64,000 bases of DNA from Aegilops tauschii subsp. strangulata (lineage: Eukaryota; Streptophyta; Magnoliopsida; Poales; Poaceae), in NCBI RefSeq assembly GCF_002575655.3, contig NC_053037.3, forward strand, positions 207,304,243 through 207,368,242, in the 5' to 3' direction. The translations under genes were made by a program, and so were the position numbers. Below the pieces are notes generated by a model, which saw only the letters and a list, made by a program, of their open reading frames with translations, was not told the DNA's origin and did not search any database. Positions 23,101-36,000 of the stretch are shown here, one piece after another; the stretch's first letter is position 1, and every line of letters starts with the position of its first letter.

Positions 23101-24368
23101 GTTTCTGTTATACCGGTATTATGTTCCTTGAGTTTGCGTTCCTTACGCGGTCGGGTGATTTATGGGACCCCCTTGACAGTTCGCCTTGAATAAAACTCCT
23201 CCAGCAAGGCCCAACCTTGGTTTTACCATTTGCCACCTAAGCCTTTCCCCCGGGTTTTCGCGAGCCCGAGGGTCATCTTATTTTAACCCCCTGGGGCCAG
23301 TGCTCCTTCGAGTGTTGGTCCGAACTGAGTAGACTGCGGGGCCCCCTCCTGGAAACTCGAGGTCTGGTTTTACTCGTAGGATGTCTCATCCGGTGTGCCC
23401 TGAGAACGAGATATGTGCAGCTCCTATCGGGATTTGTCGGCGCATCGGGCGGCTTTGCTGGTCTTGTTTTACCATTGTCGAAATGTCTTGTAAACCGGGA
23501 TTCCGAGACTGATCGGGTCTTTCCGGGAGAAGGTTTATCCTTCGTTGACCGTGAGAGCTTATGATGGGCTAAGTTGGGACACCCCTGCAGGGTATTATCT
23601 TTCGAAAGCCGTGCCCGCGGTTATGAGGCAGATGGGAATTTGTTAATGTCCGGTTGTAGAGAACTTGTCACTTGACCCAATTAAAATACATCAACTGTGT
23701 GTGTAGCCGTGATGGTCTCTTCTCGGCGGAGTCCGGGAAGTGAACACGGTTTGAGTTATGAATGACGTAAGTAGGAGTTCAGGATCACTTCTTGGTCATT
23801 GCTAGATGACGACCGTTCCGTTGCTTCTCTTCCCGCTCTCTTTTGCGTATGTTAGCCACCATATATGCTTATTGCCGCTGCTGCTCCACCTCATTACACC
23901 ATCCTTTCCTATAAGCTTAAATAGTCTTGATCTCGCGGGTGTGAGATTGCTGAGTCCTCGTGAATCACAGATTCTACCAAAACAGTTGCAGGTGCCGACG
24001 ATGCCAGCGCAGATGATGGGGTCGATCTCAAGTGGGAGTTCGACGAGGAGCGTGGTCGTTACTATGTGTCTTTTCCTGATGATCAGTAGTGGAGCCCAGT
24101 TGGGACGATCGGGGATCTAGCATTTGGGGTTATCTTATTTTCATTTGGATCTTGACCGTAGTCGGTCTATGTATGTATTTTGGATGATGTATGAATTATA
24201 TTTATGTATTGTGTGAAGTGGCGATTGTAAGCCAACTCTTTATCCCATTCTTGTTCATTACATGGGATTGTGTGAAGATGACCCTTCTTGCGACAAAACC
24301 ACTATGCGGTTATGCCTCTAAGTCGTGCCTCGACACGTGGGAGATATAGCCGCATCGTGGGCGTTACA
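20178..24368 (+). repeat. 3-prime LTR of the 14-kb element
   Basis: It starts tgtaacacccggc and ends gggcgttaca, 31 bases shorter than the 5-prime copy because of a deletion in the GC-rich leader near 20960-20990. The right half is nearly identical to the 5-prime copy. Confidence 0.9.
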
Positions 24369-24373
24369 GTCTT
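24369..24373 (+). repeat. Target-site duplication gtctt, right copy
   Basis: These bases are identical to 10320-10324. Confidence 0.9.
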
Positions 24374-24739
24374 GTAGCACGGAAATGGAAACCTTTGGTT
24401 GATACCTCAGGACTCAGCGCCTACGCTTGCCTCTTTAGCACCAAAGAGGAAACCTGCTGTATTGCGCCTGCTGGCACCCGCCTGGCATCGGTCGTCTTGA
24501 CTCGTGTCATCCAAACCTCACGAGGTGGGGGCTTGCATAGAAATCTCCGCTCCTCAGGAGCCAGACTGAGGAGGCCGCTCCTTCTGGAGGTCTTGGCGTC
24601 GTCCGCCTCGCGAGGCTTGGCCCCTCGCGAGGGTGTTGTGTTGTTGGTGCTGAAGATGGGCCGTACCAGGCTGTCGATGGAGCCACGCCACGGGCCGCAG
24701 GCAGGCAAGTCTAGGTACCCTAGTTCCCATAAGCCGACA
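24374..24739 (-). repeat. Right piece of the interrupted minus-strand LTR
   Basis: On the minus strand the LTR starts tgtcggcttatggg at 24739, preceded by a polypurine tract (ggcccaggggctac, plus-strand 24740-24753). The piece joins 10121-10319 across the 14-kb insertion. Confidence 0.5.
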
Positions 24740-25034
24740 GTAGCCCCTGGGCCCGCGGCGCGCCCGGACTTGGCTTCGAGGCAAAGCCAAAGGGCAAGGG
24801 TGGAGCCCCGCGTGCCCCAACCGCCTGCGCCCTCGGTCGACACGTGGCGCTTGATGGGACGTGGGCGTCTCCACTTCCCCACGCAGCCTCGGCAACCGCT
24901 CGATTTGACGGCTGCCTATTGCGAGCGCGGCTCAGCCACCATTGCCCGCCGTGCTTGTCCTCTGTCTCTCCCTTTCTTGTAAGCTCGCTTCCCCCTTCCA
25001 GATTCCACACCAGCATTGATCCACCTCCGCCGCC

Positions 25035-25123
25035 ATGGCCCCGAGGTCAAAGAAGAGGGGAAGAACTCGTGCACCCGCTGAATCCCCTCCGGGCTTTGAG
25101 CCCGTGCTTGGCCGGTCATTGGT
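25035..25123 (+). pseudogene. Truncated N-terminus of an antisense retroelement gene
   Basis: An ATG in good context (cgccgccatggcc) opens a basic N-terminus (MAPRSKKRGRTRAPAE) that ends after about 29 codons where the next element inserts at 25124. A GC-rich then CT-rich leader precedes it. By position, just inside the polypurine tract and antisense to the LTR at 24739, it corresponds to the gene at 6514-10120; short basic N-termini of this type are common for the putative gypsy-type transposon-domain family. No conserved domain remains. Confidence 0.45.
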
Positions 25124-28100
25124 TGTCACAACCCTAGAATTTGTTTGCAGATAGTTGCATCAGTGAGCATCATGCATCCTGTTAATTATAAGAAAATTGA
25201 AATGGGGATTATTCAAGCCTCAGAAATTATTTTAAAAGAAGGGCAAGAACCCTTTAAATTGCATTCAGTGATTCCAAAATTCCCTAAGAATAGTTTTGAG
25301 AATTTTGCTAAGGGTTATATAGCAGACCAAAATTTTGGAAATTTTTTAAGGAATTATTTGGTCTCCGAATTTAAAACAATATCTTATTTGAATTTGGAAA
25401 TATATTCAAATATATATGGATATGTTTTCAAATGCTCTGAGATAATTTATGTGCAATTGGAAATGTCCAATGAGCAACATAAATTATACTCAGAGGTGTT
25501 TGGCACTTATTTGAATTTTGTTTAAATTAAAAAAAGTGGCCAAAGGAATAAATAAAAAAGAAACAAAAACAAAATAGAAAATAGAAAATAAAAAGAGAGA
25601 GAGAGCTCACTTGAGCAGCCCACCCACCTAGCCCAGGAGAGAAGCCGACCCAGCCCACCTCCTCCTTCCTGTCGTCTTCCTCCTCTGGCAGGAGGACTGG
25701 CGCGTGCCCGGCGCACGCGACCACACGCCCCGGCCACCTCGAGCCCGCCTGCTCACGCTGGTTGCCTCCCGCGACACCACGCAGCTCCTTCGACCCTCTC
25801 TCACTCTCCCTCGTCCCATTCTCCTCCCTTGGCTCTCTCCCTCCCACGCAACCGAGCACGCCGTCACCGCCGTTCGCTGCCACCGCGCCCAGAGCCACTG
25901 CCTCGCCTCGTCTTCGTGCCCCGAGCTCCGTCTCCTCGCGATGAAGCCCTTCGCCGAGCCGCCCGACGCCGGGAGCCCCTGGAACGCCCTCACCACCCTC
26001 AACTTCAAGCCCGGAGGCCAGAGATCGCTATCATCGCTCCATCAACTCCGATGCCTCCCCCGTGCTGCCGAGCCCTCCATGCGACGCACTGTGAGCTCCG
26101 CCATCGTTCCCCCTAACCCCATGGATTATCGCTCGCCGTAGCGGCCGTTTCCATGACGTCCGAAGCACGCCGCCGCACAAGCTTGTCGCCGATGAGGCTC
26201 CGATGACCAAATGGTCCCGTGCATATGCCTGTCATCTTCGTGAATGCATGTAGCACCCGTAGGAACTAACCGTTAATCCTCCCGTGCGCCGTGTCGTCGC
26301 TTCATCGGCGCCCGAGCTCCGGCCGCCGCCGTTGAGGTCGCCGCCGCCGCTTCCAGCCACCCCAGCTCCGTCCAAGGCCATCGTTGGACGCGCCACACCG
26401 TCAGCTTCTCGTAGCGCCCACCCGCACATCGAACCGTGGCCGGAGCAGCGTTTCCAACGCTCTTCGCCGCGTCTAACCCCGTCGGCGGTTAAACGCCAGC
26501 GAGTTTGACTCGTTTGACTAGGGGTTTGACTCCCCCTGTGTCATTGACATGTGGGCCCAGGCTCCTGCTAATTTTGGTTAAGTTTTAATTAAACTTAATT
26601 AGCCTCTATTTCACTGACATGTGGGCCCAGACCCTTAACTAATCTAGGTTATGATTAGATTAATGCTAATTAACTCTGTTAGTTAGGTTAGTCACAGACA
26701 CGCGGGTCCCACTGGTCAGGTTTGACCTGGACCGCGCCTGTTAACTCACTGACGTCACACCGATGGCATGCTGGCGCAATAAGTCATTTTCTGGATTTAG
26801 TTTAAATTAGAATAACAAGGAAATTCCAGAAATTTTTTAAAACTTCTAAAAATCATAGAAATTCAACCGTAACTCCAAATGAAATAATTTCTATATGAGA
26901 AATTATCAAAAAAAATCCAATCTATCCATATGTACCATTTTCATGCTGAATAATCAAGTTATACCTACTAAATATGTGAAAACACATAAATGGCATTTTT
27001 AAATGCTTAATTTGGAGTTACATTTGAACCCTTGGTTCAAATGAACTTCATCCAAATAAAATGCTAGATACACTAGCTCAAACCACATCATATCTACATC
27101 TCATGATCATGCATCATATTGTTGCATTGCATTGATTGTATTCCTTCTCTGTTTGCCGGTGTTGTTCCCTCGCAGTGACATTGTTCCGACATTGTGATCG
27201 TTGACACCGATGAAGAGCTATACTATCTTCAGAAGTGCCAGGCAAGCAAAACCCCCATTGAGCATTTTGATACAATCCCACTCTCTCGCTCCTGCTTTGT
27301 TTTACTGCATTAGGGCGACAATGTTTCAACTGCTACATGCTGCGGTAGCTGAACCCCATTCCTCTGCATGACCTGTCTTTGCCACAGTAATTAGTAAAAA
27401 CCCACTAGCATAAGTAGGAGTTGTTTGAGCCATGATGTGCCTACTCATTTATGCTTTCTTGTTATGCCTTCTAATGCTTAGAGTTGTGTCAGGTCTGATT
27501 CCTCGGGGATGAATTGGAATGTGGTCATCATGTCCCACTGTTGAGAGCTAAGTGTGTGAACACAATTTGGGAAAGGTAGCGGTGAGAGGCTATGTAGGAG
27601 TACATGGTGGGTTGTCTCATTGAAACCGTCCTTAGGAACTGAATTCCGTGTTTGTGATCCAAGACAGTTACTACCACACATTGGGATCCTTAATTGACTC
27701 TCTCGACTTATTAATCTCCATGTCCTCTGTCCAGGAGTTGCAAGTAGTTTCTGGTGTTTGTAGTATGCTGGAGGCCGTGCGTAGCGGTGAACCTAGGGGT
27801 GGGCTATGATGTGGTAGGCAAGTGGCACGATGTACCGAGATGCCCGTTTGGTTCCTCGGGAACCCTGCACACATCGTTGGGGGTCGTAGTGGAAACCTCG
27901 GCCTAACTCCCTGCGGATGGAACCTGACTAGGCGATAAACCTGTACTAGAGACTTGCGTGGTTAGTCAGGTCGTGGCCGACACCCTCGCTAGGCTTCCGC
28001 TTGAAGGTTGCCGAGATACATTACGTGTACATGGCGGTAAGTGGTGAGAGCGTGTGTGAAGATGTACACCCCTGCACGGTTAACATGATCTATTCGAATA

Positions 28101-29259
28101 GCCGCGTCTGCGGTAATGGACTACTGGGTTGCTTACATAGTTCATAGACAAGTGGAACTGGATACTCTAAAATGTGCAAGATAAGCGTGTGTGCTATGGA
28201 CGGCCTTCTCGTAGGGATACGGGAGGGGATGCATAGTGGTGTATTGATAGGGCGAATATGTGGACTCATGTGCGCCACCTCAAAAGAGTTACCAGCAGTC
28301 ATAGTACAGGATAGCCACCGAGTCAAAGCTGGCTTGCTGCAGTTAAAATCCACCACCCCTTTGTTGATACTGATGCATATGTAGCTAGTTCTGATGTAAG
28401 TCTTGCTGGGTACATTTGTACTCACGTTTTCTTAATTTAATGTTTTGCAGAGGAGACTTCACTCTCAGTTGTAGTTTCGCGTGGACTTCGACATTTAGCT
28501 TATTACTTCACCTACGATCTTGTACCCTTGGGAGGGTCTTGTAGATAGTCAGGCTCGAAAGCCTTCTTCCTTTTCAGATGTCTGTACCCAAACATGTTTA
28601 TGCTTCCGTTGCCTATAAGCTCCGTATGTTGGGTCATCTGACCCATGATTGTACTTCTTACTATGTATGACTCTTCGGAGCCTTCTGAATAAATACTTTG
28701 AGCCATAGAGTTTTGTTGTGATGCCACGTTGTATTTGCACATATCGAGCATATTGTGTGTATGATTTTGAAATGCTTGGTATGTGTGGGATCCGACAATC
28801 TAGTTGTTTATTCTTGGTAGCCTCTCCTATGGGGAACTGTCTCCTAGTGCTTCCATTGAGCCATGGTAGCTTGCTACTGCTTCGCAACACATGGGATGAT
28901 CGGCATGTGTCCTTCTTTGCTCCTGTGTCCGTCCCTTCGGGGAAATATCACGCGTTGTTCCTTTAAGTCCTTGTAGCTTGCTACGACTTGGGTTCATATG
29001 TTGATGACCGATACGTGCATTGCTTATCATGTATGCCTGTCCCTGTAAGTTAGTGCCACCTTGGGTTTATGACTAGTCATGTCGGCCTGGGTTCTCTGTC
29101 ATATGGATGCTAGCGACACTATCATATATGTGAGCCAAAAGGTGCAAACGGTCCCGGGCCAGGTAAGGTGGCACCCGTGGGGATACCGTGCCTGAGGCCG
29201 CAAAGTGATATGATGTGTTACATGCTAGATCGGTGTGACTTTGGATCAGGGTCCTGACA
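25124..29259 (+). repeat. 5-prime LTR of the array element
   Basis: It starts tgtcacaaccctag and ends gggtcctgaca. The first part is AT-rich (25180-25560), then a GC-rich stretch (25620-26480), then about 2 kb that is clearly similar to 34740-36770. The first 500 bases match the LTR at 33052 only loosely. The 126-residue open frame at 25145-25525 lies in the AT-rich part and resembles no family. Confidence 0.8.
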
Positions 29260-29263
29260 GCTT

Positions 29264-29275
29264 TGGTATCAGAGC
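29264..29275 (+). other. Primer binding site, tRNA-Met type
   Basis: The exact sequence tggtatcagagc follows the LTR by four bases. Confidence 0.85.
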
Positions 29276-31104
29276 TTGACTGCCTGGACGATTATCAAGC
29301 CAAATTGGTCGAAGTCGATTATAGAAATACTTTAGTTATTTAAGGGAATTGATTGTGGAAGGGAATGTAAGGTTGTTTTTACTCCTTTACCTTATGTCCT
29401 TCTGATCTGAGCCAACCTCTTCTCTTCTACGGGGATTAAGAACTAGGCTCCTCATCTTTCTATCAGGATCACGTGTTACTAATCCGTAGACTTATAGGAT
29501 TTTTAGATTCAAGCCTTAGTTCAGTTCTTACTACTTCCGTGTGTTGACAGTTGGTCTCGGAACCTTGATATTATGATGTTGAGTGGTTATACCACCATTT
29601 TACAGGATGTCTCAAATCTTTTTGAGCATTTACAACTGTTATGCTATCCGAGTCATCCCAAGTTTCTAAATAGTCTGATGCATTTGCAAATCTCTTCCCG
29701 TTCCCGATGTCCCTTTGGGCCAGTTTAACCACACTAATCAATGTGCTGGGGTACTCCATTGCCTCGACATATATGTTAAAGCTATTATTATGACACCAGG
29801 GTATCCTAGAGAACCACCCAGTAATCTAGCAATGCTTTATACTCCCAGTGTGATGATTCTGGCCGTCATCCTTGAATGCATCTCGTGATGTTATTTAGTT
29901 AGTAGGTATTCCATTTCTAGGTTCTTAACCCAAGATTCACTCTACTTACTTCCCGTTGATTGTGTTTGCTCATTCCTTTTGGGTATTAGTAACCTTTTGT
30001 AGTAGTCTTTGCGGTCCGTGGCATATCATTCTTCCAATACCATGAACCAATGTGGCAGAAAGTTCTTTGAACCAAAAGATCACAACCAGAATGCTCTTGA
30101 TGAGTTCTCCATTCAAATTGTGACTCTGCCAATCCCACCTTTCTGCATGGGTTATCCGGAAGAAATATGTTGAACTTGTTCGACATACTAAGCTATGCAT
30201 CCACAACCCAGAAAATCATATGTTCCTATGAGTTGTCCCTCTTCAGTTATATTCTAGCCTTCATCTACCAGTTGATAGTCAGGAGTAATTGTGCATGCGT
30301 GTTATCAATGCCTTTAACTCTCGTCGTCCGTCAAGCCATTCTATTCTGAAATGACTAGGAGAAACAAACTCCAGTACCTCATCCATATCTAGGATTGGGT
30401 CAAAGCAGTTGTGTTCCGTAGATCAAGATGCAATCCAGCTTTTGTTTTGTTCTACCCTAGAGTATTACCCTCTTTATGTCAGGAATGTCATGAGAATTGC
30501 ACCACCTCTTATGAATTCTTGATTTAGTGATACTCTTCGCCATCATTGTTCATTTCTCGGTCTCCGTGTTATTGTAACCGGAATACCGACAAGTGAATTG
30601 TGAGGCGTGAAATCAGTACTCCTAGCAACTCTGTTGCTTGGTGATTAATGGATGATATTATCATTCTTAGTGTGTTGGTTATGGAATCATCATTCTAAGA
30701 TTGATCGTGCTACCTAGTCCATTTTTCCTGGTGCACTCTTCGATCGATGAGTTAGGATTTTTTTCAAACCCTCGCTCTTTTGATCATATCACCTTCCCTA
30801 AAATGCAAGATTGTTCTCGAGCTTATAACATATCGGTGGTTCGTGTTACTTCGGATATCTTCTTGGAAGTATCACCAGGTTGTCCCCTGACCGTTACGTT
30901 GAGTTCGTTATCAAGTTGGTTTCCTATGAGCCACCCCTTCTCCAAGGATCTATGTTGGATACCCCTAAGCTAGTTGGTTAAGCTAAACAACAACTTGGAG
31001 AGTTTGCGGATAAAAGCGTTGCCTAACTTACTTCCTTCCAAGGGGATATCTTTGGTGTGTGTGTGTTGAAGAAATATGATATCTTCACCGATGTTCCTTG
31101 TGAT
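29276..31104 (+). other. Decayed leader and gag region
   Basis: No open frame over 90 codons and no recognisable gag domain or zinc knuckle is left. The position predicts leader and gag. The region is rich in stops in all frames. Confidence 0.5.
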
Positions 31105-32030
31105 AAATTGTTGGAGCTAATGCCTCATCCAACCTTTGATATGAGTATGGGCTATCGTCAAATCAAATTAGAACCAACAATGTTCATAATTTTGTCTTAC
31201 TCGTGGTTGTTTCCTCGAGCATACACCATTATATCTTTTGGGTCTGACCAATGCTATCGCTTTTTTCACATAGTTGTGGAATTCCATTTATATGGAAACC
31301 TGGATGAATTGTTGTTGAGCCCATCGACAACATCCTTATCTCGTCCATGATCTTGTTGGACATTAAGCTGGTGTTGGAAACTTGTGTAAGCATTTTCTTT
31401 GTGCTAGCTCATGAAGTATATGTTTGGTGAAAAAAGTGACTTCCTCTCATTCACGTGCATTTGGTGAAAGTTGCCGCTGTGGATTCGAGAAAGCTTGTTT
31501 TGCTTCCTTTGGAATCGTTCCAAGTCAGACATGCATGTGCGAAGTATTCTATGGTGTGATAGGCTCGCTACCTCCATTCCATATGTATTTCCTAGCACAT
31601 CAAGCCACCGATTGATTTGTTCAAGGAGAAGAAGTTCCTTCTTAAGAGCTAATCCGGAATTATGTAAGGACTTCGATATCCTTGATGATGGTTCCCCACC
31701 TGAACTTGGTAGTGTTTCATTGTAAGACTACTATGTGGTCATGCTTGTCTGGACAATGTTCACATGTGCGTTGCAGAACCCACTATGTGTTGGAGCTTAC
31801 TACCGTAGTTCATTTCTCGAGAATCTCGCGACATCATCTTGTTGGTTTGTGTTGCAAATTTTCTTTTCCAAACATGCTGTCTAAAATGTTCCGTTACCAA
31901 CTAGATCTAAATCTCAGGCAGATATGATGGTTGGAGATATTCCAAGATCTATGATGTAGGTCCCGATAAGGTTGATGTTCTGACCGACATACCTAGTCGG
32001 AAGATCTATCATTGTAGTATCTTGATTGAG
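31105..32030 (+). pseudogene. Reverse transcriptase and RNase H remnants
   Basis: A reverse transcriptase trace lies at 31105-31350, where FDMSMGYRQIKLEP corresponds to the conserved KLDLxxGYHQI block and is followed by a trace of the SFG motif. RNase H traces follow at about 31885-31960 (LDLNLRQI then WLEIFQDL) and 31965-32030 (DKVDVLTDIPSRKIYHCS), which match the end of RNase H in Gypsy pol. Order and strand agree with an originally normal pol. No catalytic YxDD is readable. Many substitutions, stops and frame changes make the copy long dead. Confidence 0.6.
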
Positions 32031-33038
32031 CAATTCGACCATCTTCTCCATGAGGATTTCGTGCGCCTTATTCTAGAAGTTGTTCCTTATGGATTCTGTG
32101 CTTCCGAAGTCCGACCTATACTTGATGGCCATGTTAATGCTTTTAAGCATGATCGTGAAATCTAGTACATCAAGGAGAACATTAGAATCAAAGTGCTAAA
32201 CGTCTCTCGGTCGATCATCCAGGTTTTGTTCCTTGGCATTGCTAAGGACAAATATGAGAAAGTGTTGTCTTCCTTTGCATCTGCATCGTCCATCACTATT
32301 CATCATGGTAGTATGATGTGTTGCCAGGATCCTCGCTACGGATGCTAGTAAGACCTTGATGAGTAAGGAAATGCCCAAGTTCTTGAGAGCACGCTCAGAC
32401 ACTAGGTTATATCCTCGGTATCAATTGGAATGTGCCTTCCATTTGCTGATTGTTCTATAACCATAGCTTCCATTTCATTCTGAGTATGCCATTTCTCCGA
32501 ACTCCTTCAAACGAACATTTGTAAATTGCCTTAGGCTGGTATGAAGAGTTCAAATGATCTATCTATCAAAAGTAATTCTTTTTGCCACTTAAGGGGATAA
32601 TTCTACGAGTCACCTTCTCTAAGGGCACCCGTTATGCTATAAAGGGCAATTAACTCCCCACTACTTTAAAACCGTTCACCACCTTATCTAAGCATGTAAT
32701 TTTTGCCTACCAAATTGAACCCTTGTCATCTATTTCTTCCCATTGCTCCTGACGTGTGTTTTGTGTCTCAACTCAAGAGGTGTTCTTACGTCTCACTCCA
32801 TGAGTTGATCTTGAGTTGCTCGATCCTCGAGAAGATCGATTCTTGTAGAGTTTCTTTCTGCTGTCATCATGTTTGGATGAAGATCTCGAAAGAAAAGACG
32901 TCAAGATCAATATGATGCAATGAATCAATATCTTCGATGAGCGCAGTTGGATCATGAAGATTATGATTGTGATAGTTTTGTGACCGCCCCCTTTTCCTTT
33001 TACCTCACGTCTTGAATCTCAGGACGAGATTCTTGTTT
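32031..33038 (+). other. Decayed integrase region, unreadable
   Basis: Position predicts integrase and chromodomain, but I find no reliable motif. The terminal words ggacgagattcttgtt before the polypurine tract are typical of chromoviruses of this group. Confidence 0.4.
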
Positions 33039-33051
33039 AGTGGGGGTGAGT
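33039..33051 (+). other. Polypurine tract of the array element
   Basis: The sequence agtgggggtgagt lies directly before the LTR start at 33052. Confidence 0.7.
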
Positions 33052-36000
33052 TGTCACAGCCCTAGAATTTGATTGCAAATAGTTGCACAAGCATCCATGC
33101 ATCATGTCTAAATTTATTCGAAAGTTGAAATGGGGATTGTTCAAACCCTAGCACCAGATAAAATCAAATAGGTTCAACCTAAAATAATCTTCAATGAACC
33201 CAAAATGCCCTTTGAAAATGTTCATGATTTTTGATAAAGGTGAAAACCTGTGCCAAAAATGATGCAAATATTTTTAGGCCATTCTGGATTTTTGAATTAA
33301 CACAAAAGTATTTGAATTGGAGCCATTTAAATGCTATATATATTTTAAATGGTCCAAATATTCTGAAATTAGTTGTGGGCCCCTGGAATAACTCATTTAG
33401 TGCCCATAACTATTTTCAGAAATTTAAAAAGGTGATTTGGTTTGAAAACCAAATTAAAACAAATTTGCAAAATAGAAAACAGAAAACAAAAAAAGGCAGA
33501 AGACTTACCTGGCACTTGCCTGCAGCAGAGCTGGCCCGGCTCCTGTTCTGGCCCAACCCACCATCGTAGCCCCCCTGTCGTCTTCCTCTGTGGACAGAAG
33601 GATAGGGGACTGTGGTCACCGCGCGCGTGCACATGCGGGCCACCTCCACCCCGCCTGCGTGCCTCCTCAACCGCCTGGAGATCCCTGGAGACGCCACGCA
33701 CACCCCTGGCTCCTCTCACTCTCTCCCGTGCTCAACCCCTCCTCTGCCGCCTTCTCTCTCCCGCGACCGAACACCACCATCGCCGCTGCCCGCCGTTGCC
33801 GTGGCGACAGCCACTGCCTCGCCTCCCTAAGCTGTCCGCCAGCTCTGCTATGACGTCTTCATCCTCTCCATCGAGTCAAGCGGCGCCAGGAGCTCTGCTT
33901 CATTCCCAACGCCGTTGTCTTCCTCCTCGGTCGTCCGAGATCGCCGACAACGCCATGTCATCGTCCGTGCCTCCCCGAGCAGACTGAGACCGCCTATGAG
34001 ACCACTGTGAGCTCTCCTACGTTTCCCCTCTCTCCCCGTGGTCTTTTCCGTGCTGTAGCCATGCTAGCCACCGTACCGAGCGCCGCCGTCCGCCTTGGAC
34101 ATCGGGCATGGCGCTGTCGTGCTGCTGCGCTTAGACCGACGAGCCTAGCAAGCTCCGAGTTGTCCAAGGAGTCCGCAGATCCCCTCATCTGGCCTCGCCG
34201 TACCCCGCAGCCCCGCAACGCTCGAAGCCGAGCTTCGGCTGCTGCCGCGAGCTCTGCTCCGGCGAGCTCCGGTGCCCCGCGGCCACCCACCTGCTCCTCT
34301 GGATGAGGGAGACCACGGGCTACGCCCTGGTGGTCTCCGCGCATCCAGCCGCCGCTTGTAGCTAAAGTTCGGCGAGCCTCCGCCATTGTTTTGGTCGCCG
34401 CCGGCCGAACCCCGACGACAGCCGATGTGGCGCGTCATTAGGACTAACCCCCTCCCCCTTATTATCCACCTCACTACTACTGACAGCGGGCCCCACCGCG
34501 GGTCAAACCCAGTCAGCACTGGATTTGACCGGGTTTGTCCATTGAGTCACTAACCAGTGGACCCCGCTGGTCAAGTTTGACCTGGTCAACCTCGGTTGAC
34601 TCGATGACATCATGCCACTGTCATGTTGATGCAATTAAGGTTTTCTGGCATTTATTCCAAGTTGAATGCAAGATGCATTAGCACAAACCACATCAATTTA
34701 CATGCCATGATCATGCATCATATTGTTGCATATGCTTGTGTATTGATTGCCGGCACCATCCTTCTTGATAGGTCCAGCTCTGGAAACCGTTCCAGAGTAC
34801 CTGTCAGAGGAGCAGTGCTACCGTGTTGATATTCCAGGCAAACCAAACCCCATTGATCACTCCGATACAATCCCACTGTCTCGCTCCTACTCTCTTTTAC
34901 TGCATTAGGACAAGAACGATTCAACTGTTACATGCTGCGGTAGTTAAACCCCTTTCCATTGCATGACCTGTCTTTGCCACAGTAAATAGTTGAAACCCAC
35001 TAGCATGAGTAGGAGTTGCTAGAGCCATGATGTGCCTACTCATTCATGCTTGTTTGTCATGCCTGCTATTGCCTAGAGTCGTGTCAGGCCTGATTCATCG
35101 GGGATGAATTGGAATGTTGTGAACATGTCCTACTGTTGAGAGCTAAGTGTGTGAACACGATTTGGTAAAGGTAGCGGTGAGAGGCCATGTAGGAGTACAT
35201 GGTGGGTTGTCTCATTGAAACCGTCCCCAGGAACTGAGTTATGTGTTTGTGATCCAAGACAGTTACTACCACGCATTGGAATGCTTAAGTGCCCCTCTTG
35301 ACTTATTAATCGCCTTGATCTCTGTCCAGGAGTTGCAACTAGTTTCTGGTGTTTGTAGGATATGTGTTGGGGGCCATGCGTAGCGCTGAGCCTAGGGGTG
35401 GGCTATGATGTAGTAGAGACACGAGGCACGGTGTACCGGGATAAGACCCGAACGGTGCTCTTGGGAACCCTGCTCTCATCGTTTGGGGCCGTGAGTGAAA
35501 CTTCGGCCGGACTTCCTTGCGGATGGAAACTGTATAGGCGATAAACCTGGACTAGGGACTTGTGTGGTTAGTCAGGTCGTGGCCGACACCCTCGCTAGGC
35601 TTCCGCTTGAAGGTTGCCGAGTACATGTCGTGTAAACGGCGATAAGTGGTGAGAGCGTGTGTGAAGAAGTACACCCCTCCAGGGTAATATGATCTAGTCG
35701 AATAGAAGCGTCCGCGGATAGGGACCACTTGGAACGCTTACATTGTTCGTAGACAAGTGAAAGTGGATACTCTAGAATGCGCAAGATAAGCGTGAGTGCT
35801 ATGGATGGCCTTCTCGTAGGGAGACGGGAGCGGATCCATAGTGGTGTATTGATATGGTGAATATGTGGACTCATGTGCGCCACCTCAAAGGAAGTGCTCA
35901 TAGTACAGGATAGCCACTAAGTCAAAGCTTGCTTGTTGCAGTTAAACTCCACCACCCCTTTGTTGATACAGATGCATATGTAACTAGTTCTGATGTAAGT

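Larger units (their letters stand above)
10325..24368 (+). mobile_element. Complete 14-kb chromovirus-type Gypsy retrotransposon
   Basis: The element has two LTRs of 4222 and 4191 bases, both starting tgtaacacc and ending gggcgttaca, a perfect 5-base target duplication, a tRNA-Met-type primer binding site, one gag-pol region and a purine-rich tract before the 3-prime LTR. The pol order is protease, reverse transcriptase, RNase H, integrase, chromodomain, which places it among chromoviruses; very long LTRs suit the Tekay/Del branch. In the right-hand 1.9 kb of the LTRs I counted about ten differences, so the insertion is recent. Two frameshifts in pol make this copy unable to encode a continuous polyprotein. 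It inserted into a minus-strand LTR of an older element. Confidence 0.92.

Noticed and set aside
25145..25525. A 126-codon frame at the start of an LTR
   Set aside because: AT-rich sequence with no domain, absent from the partner LTR.
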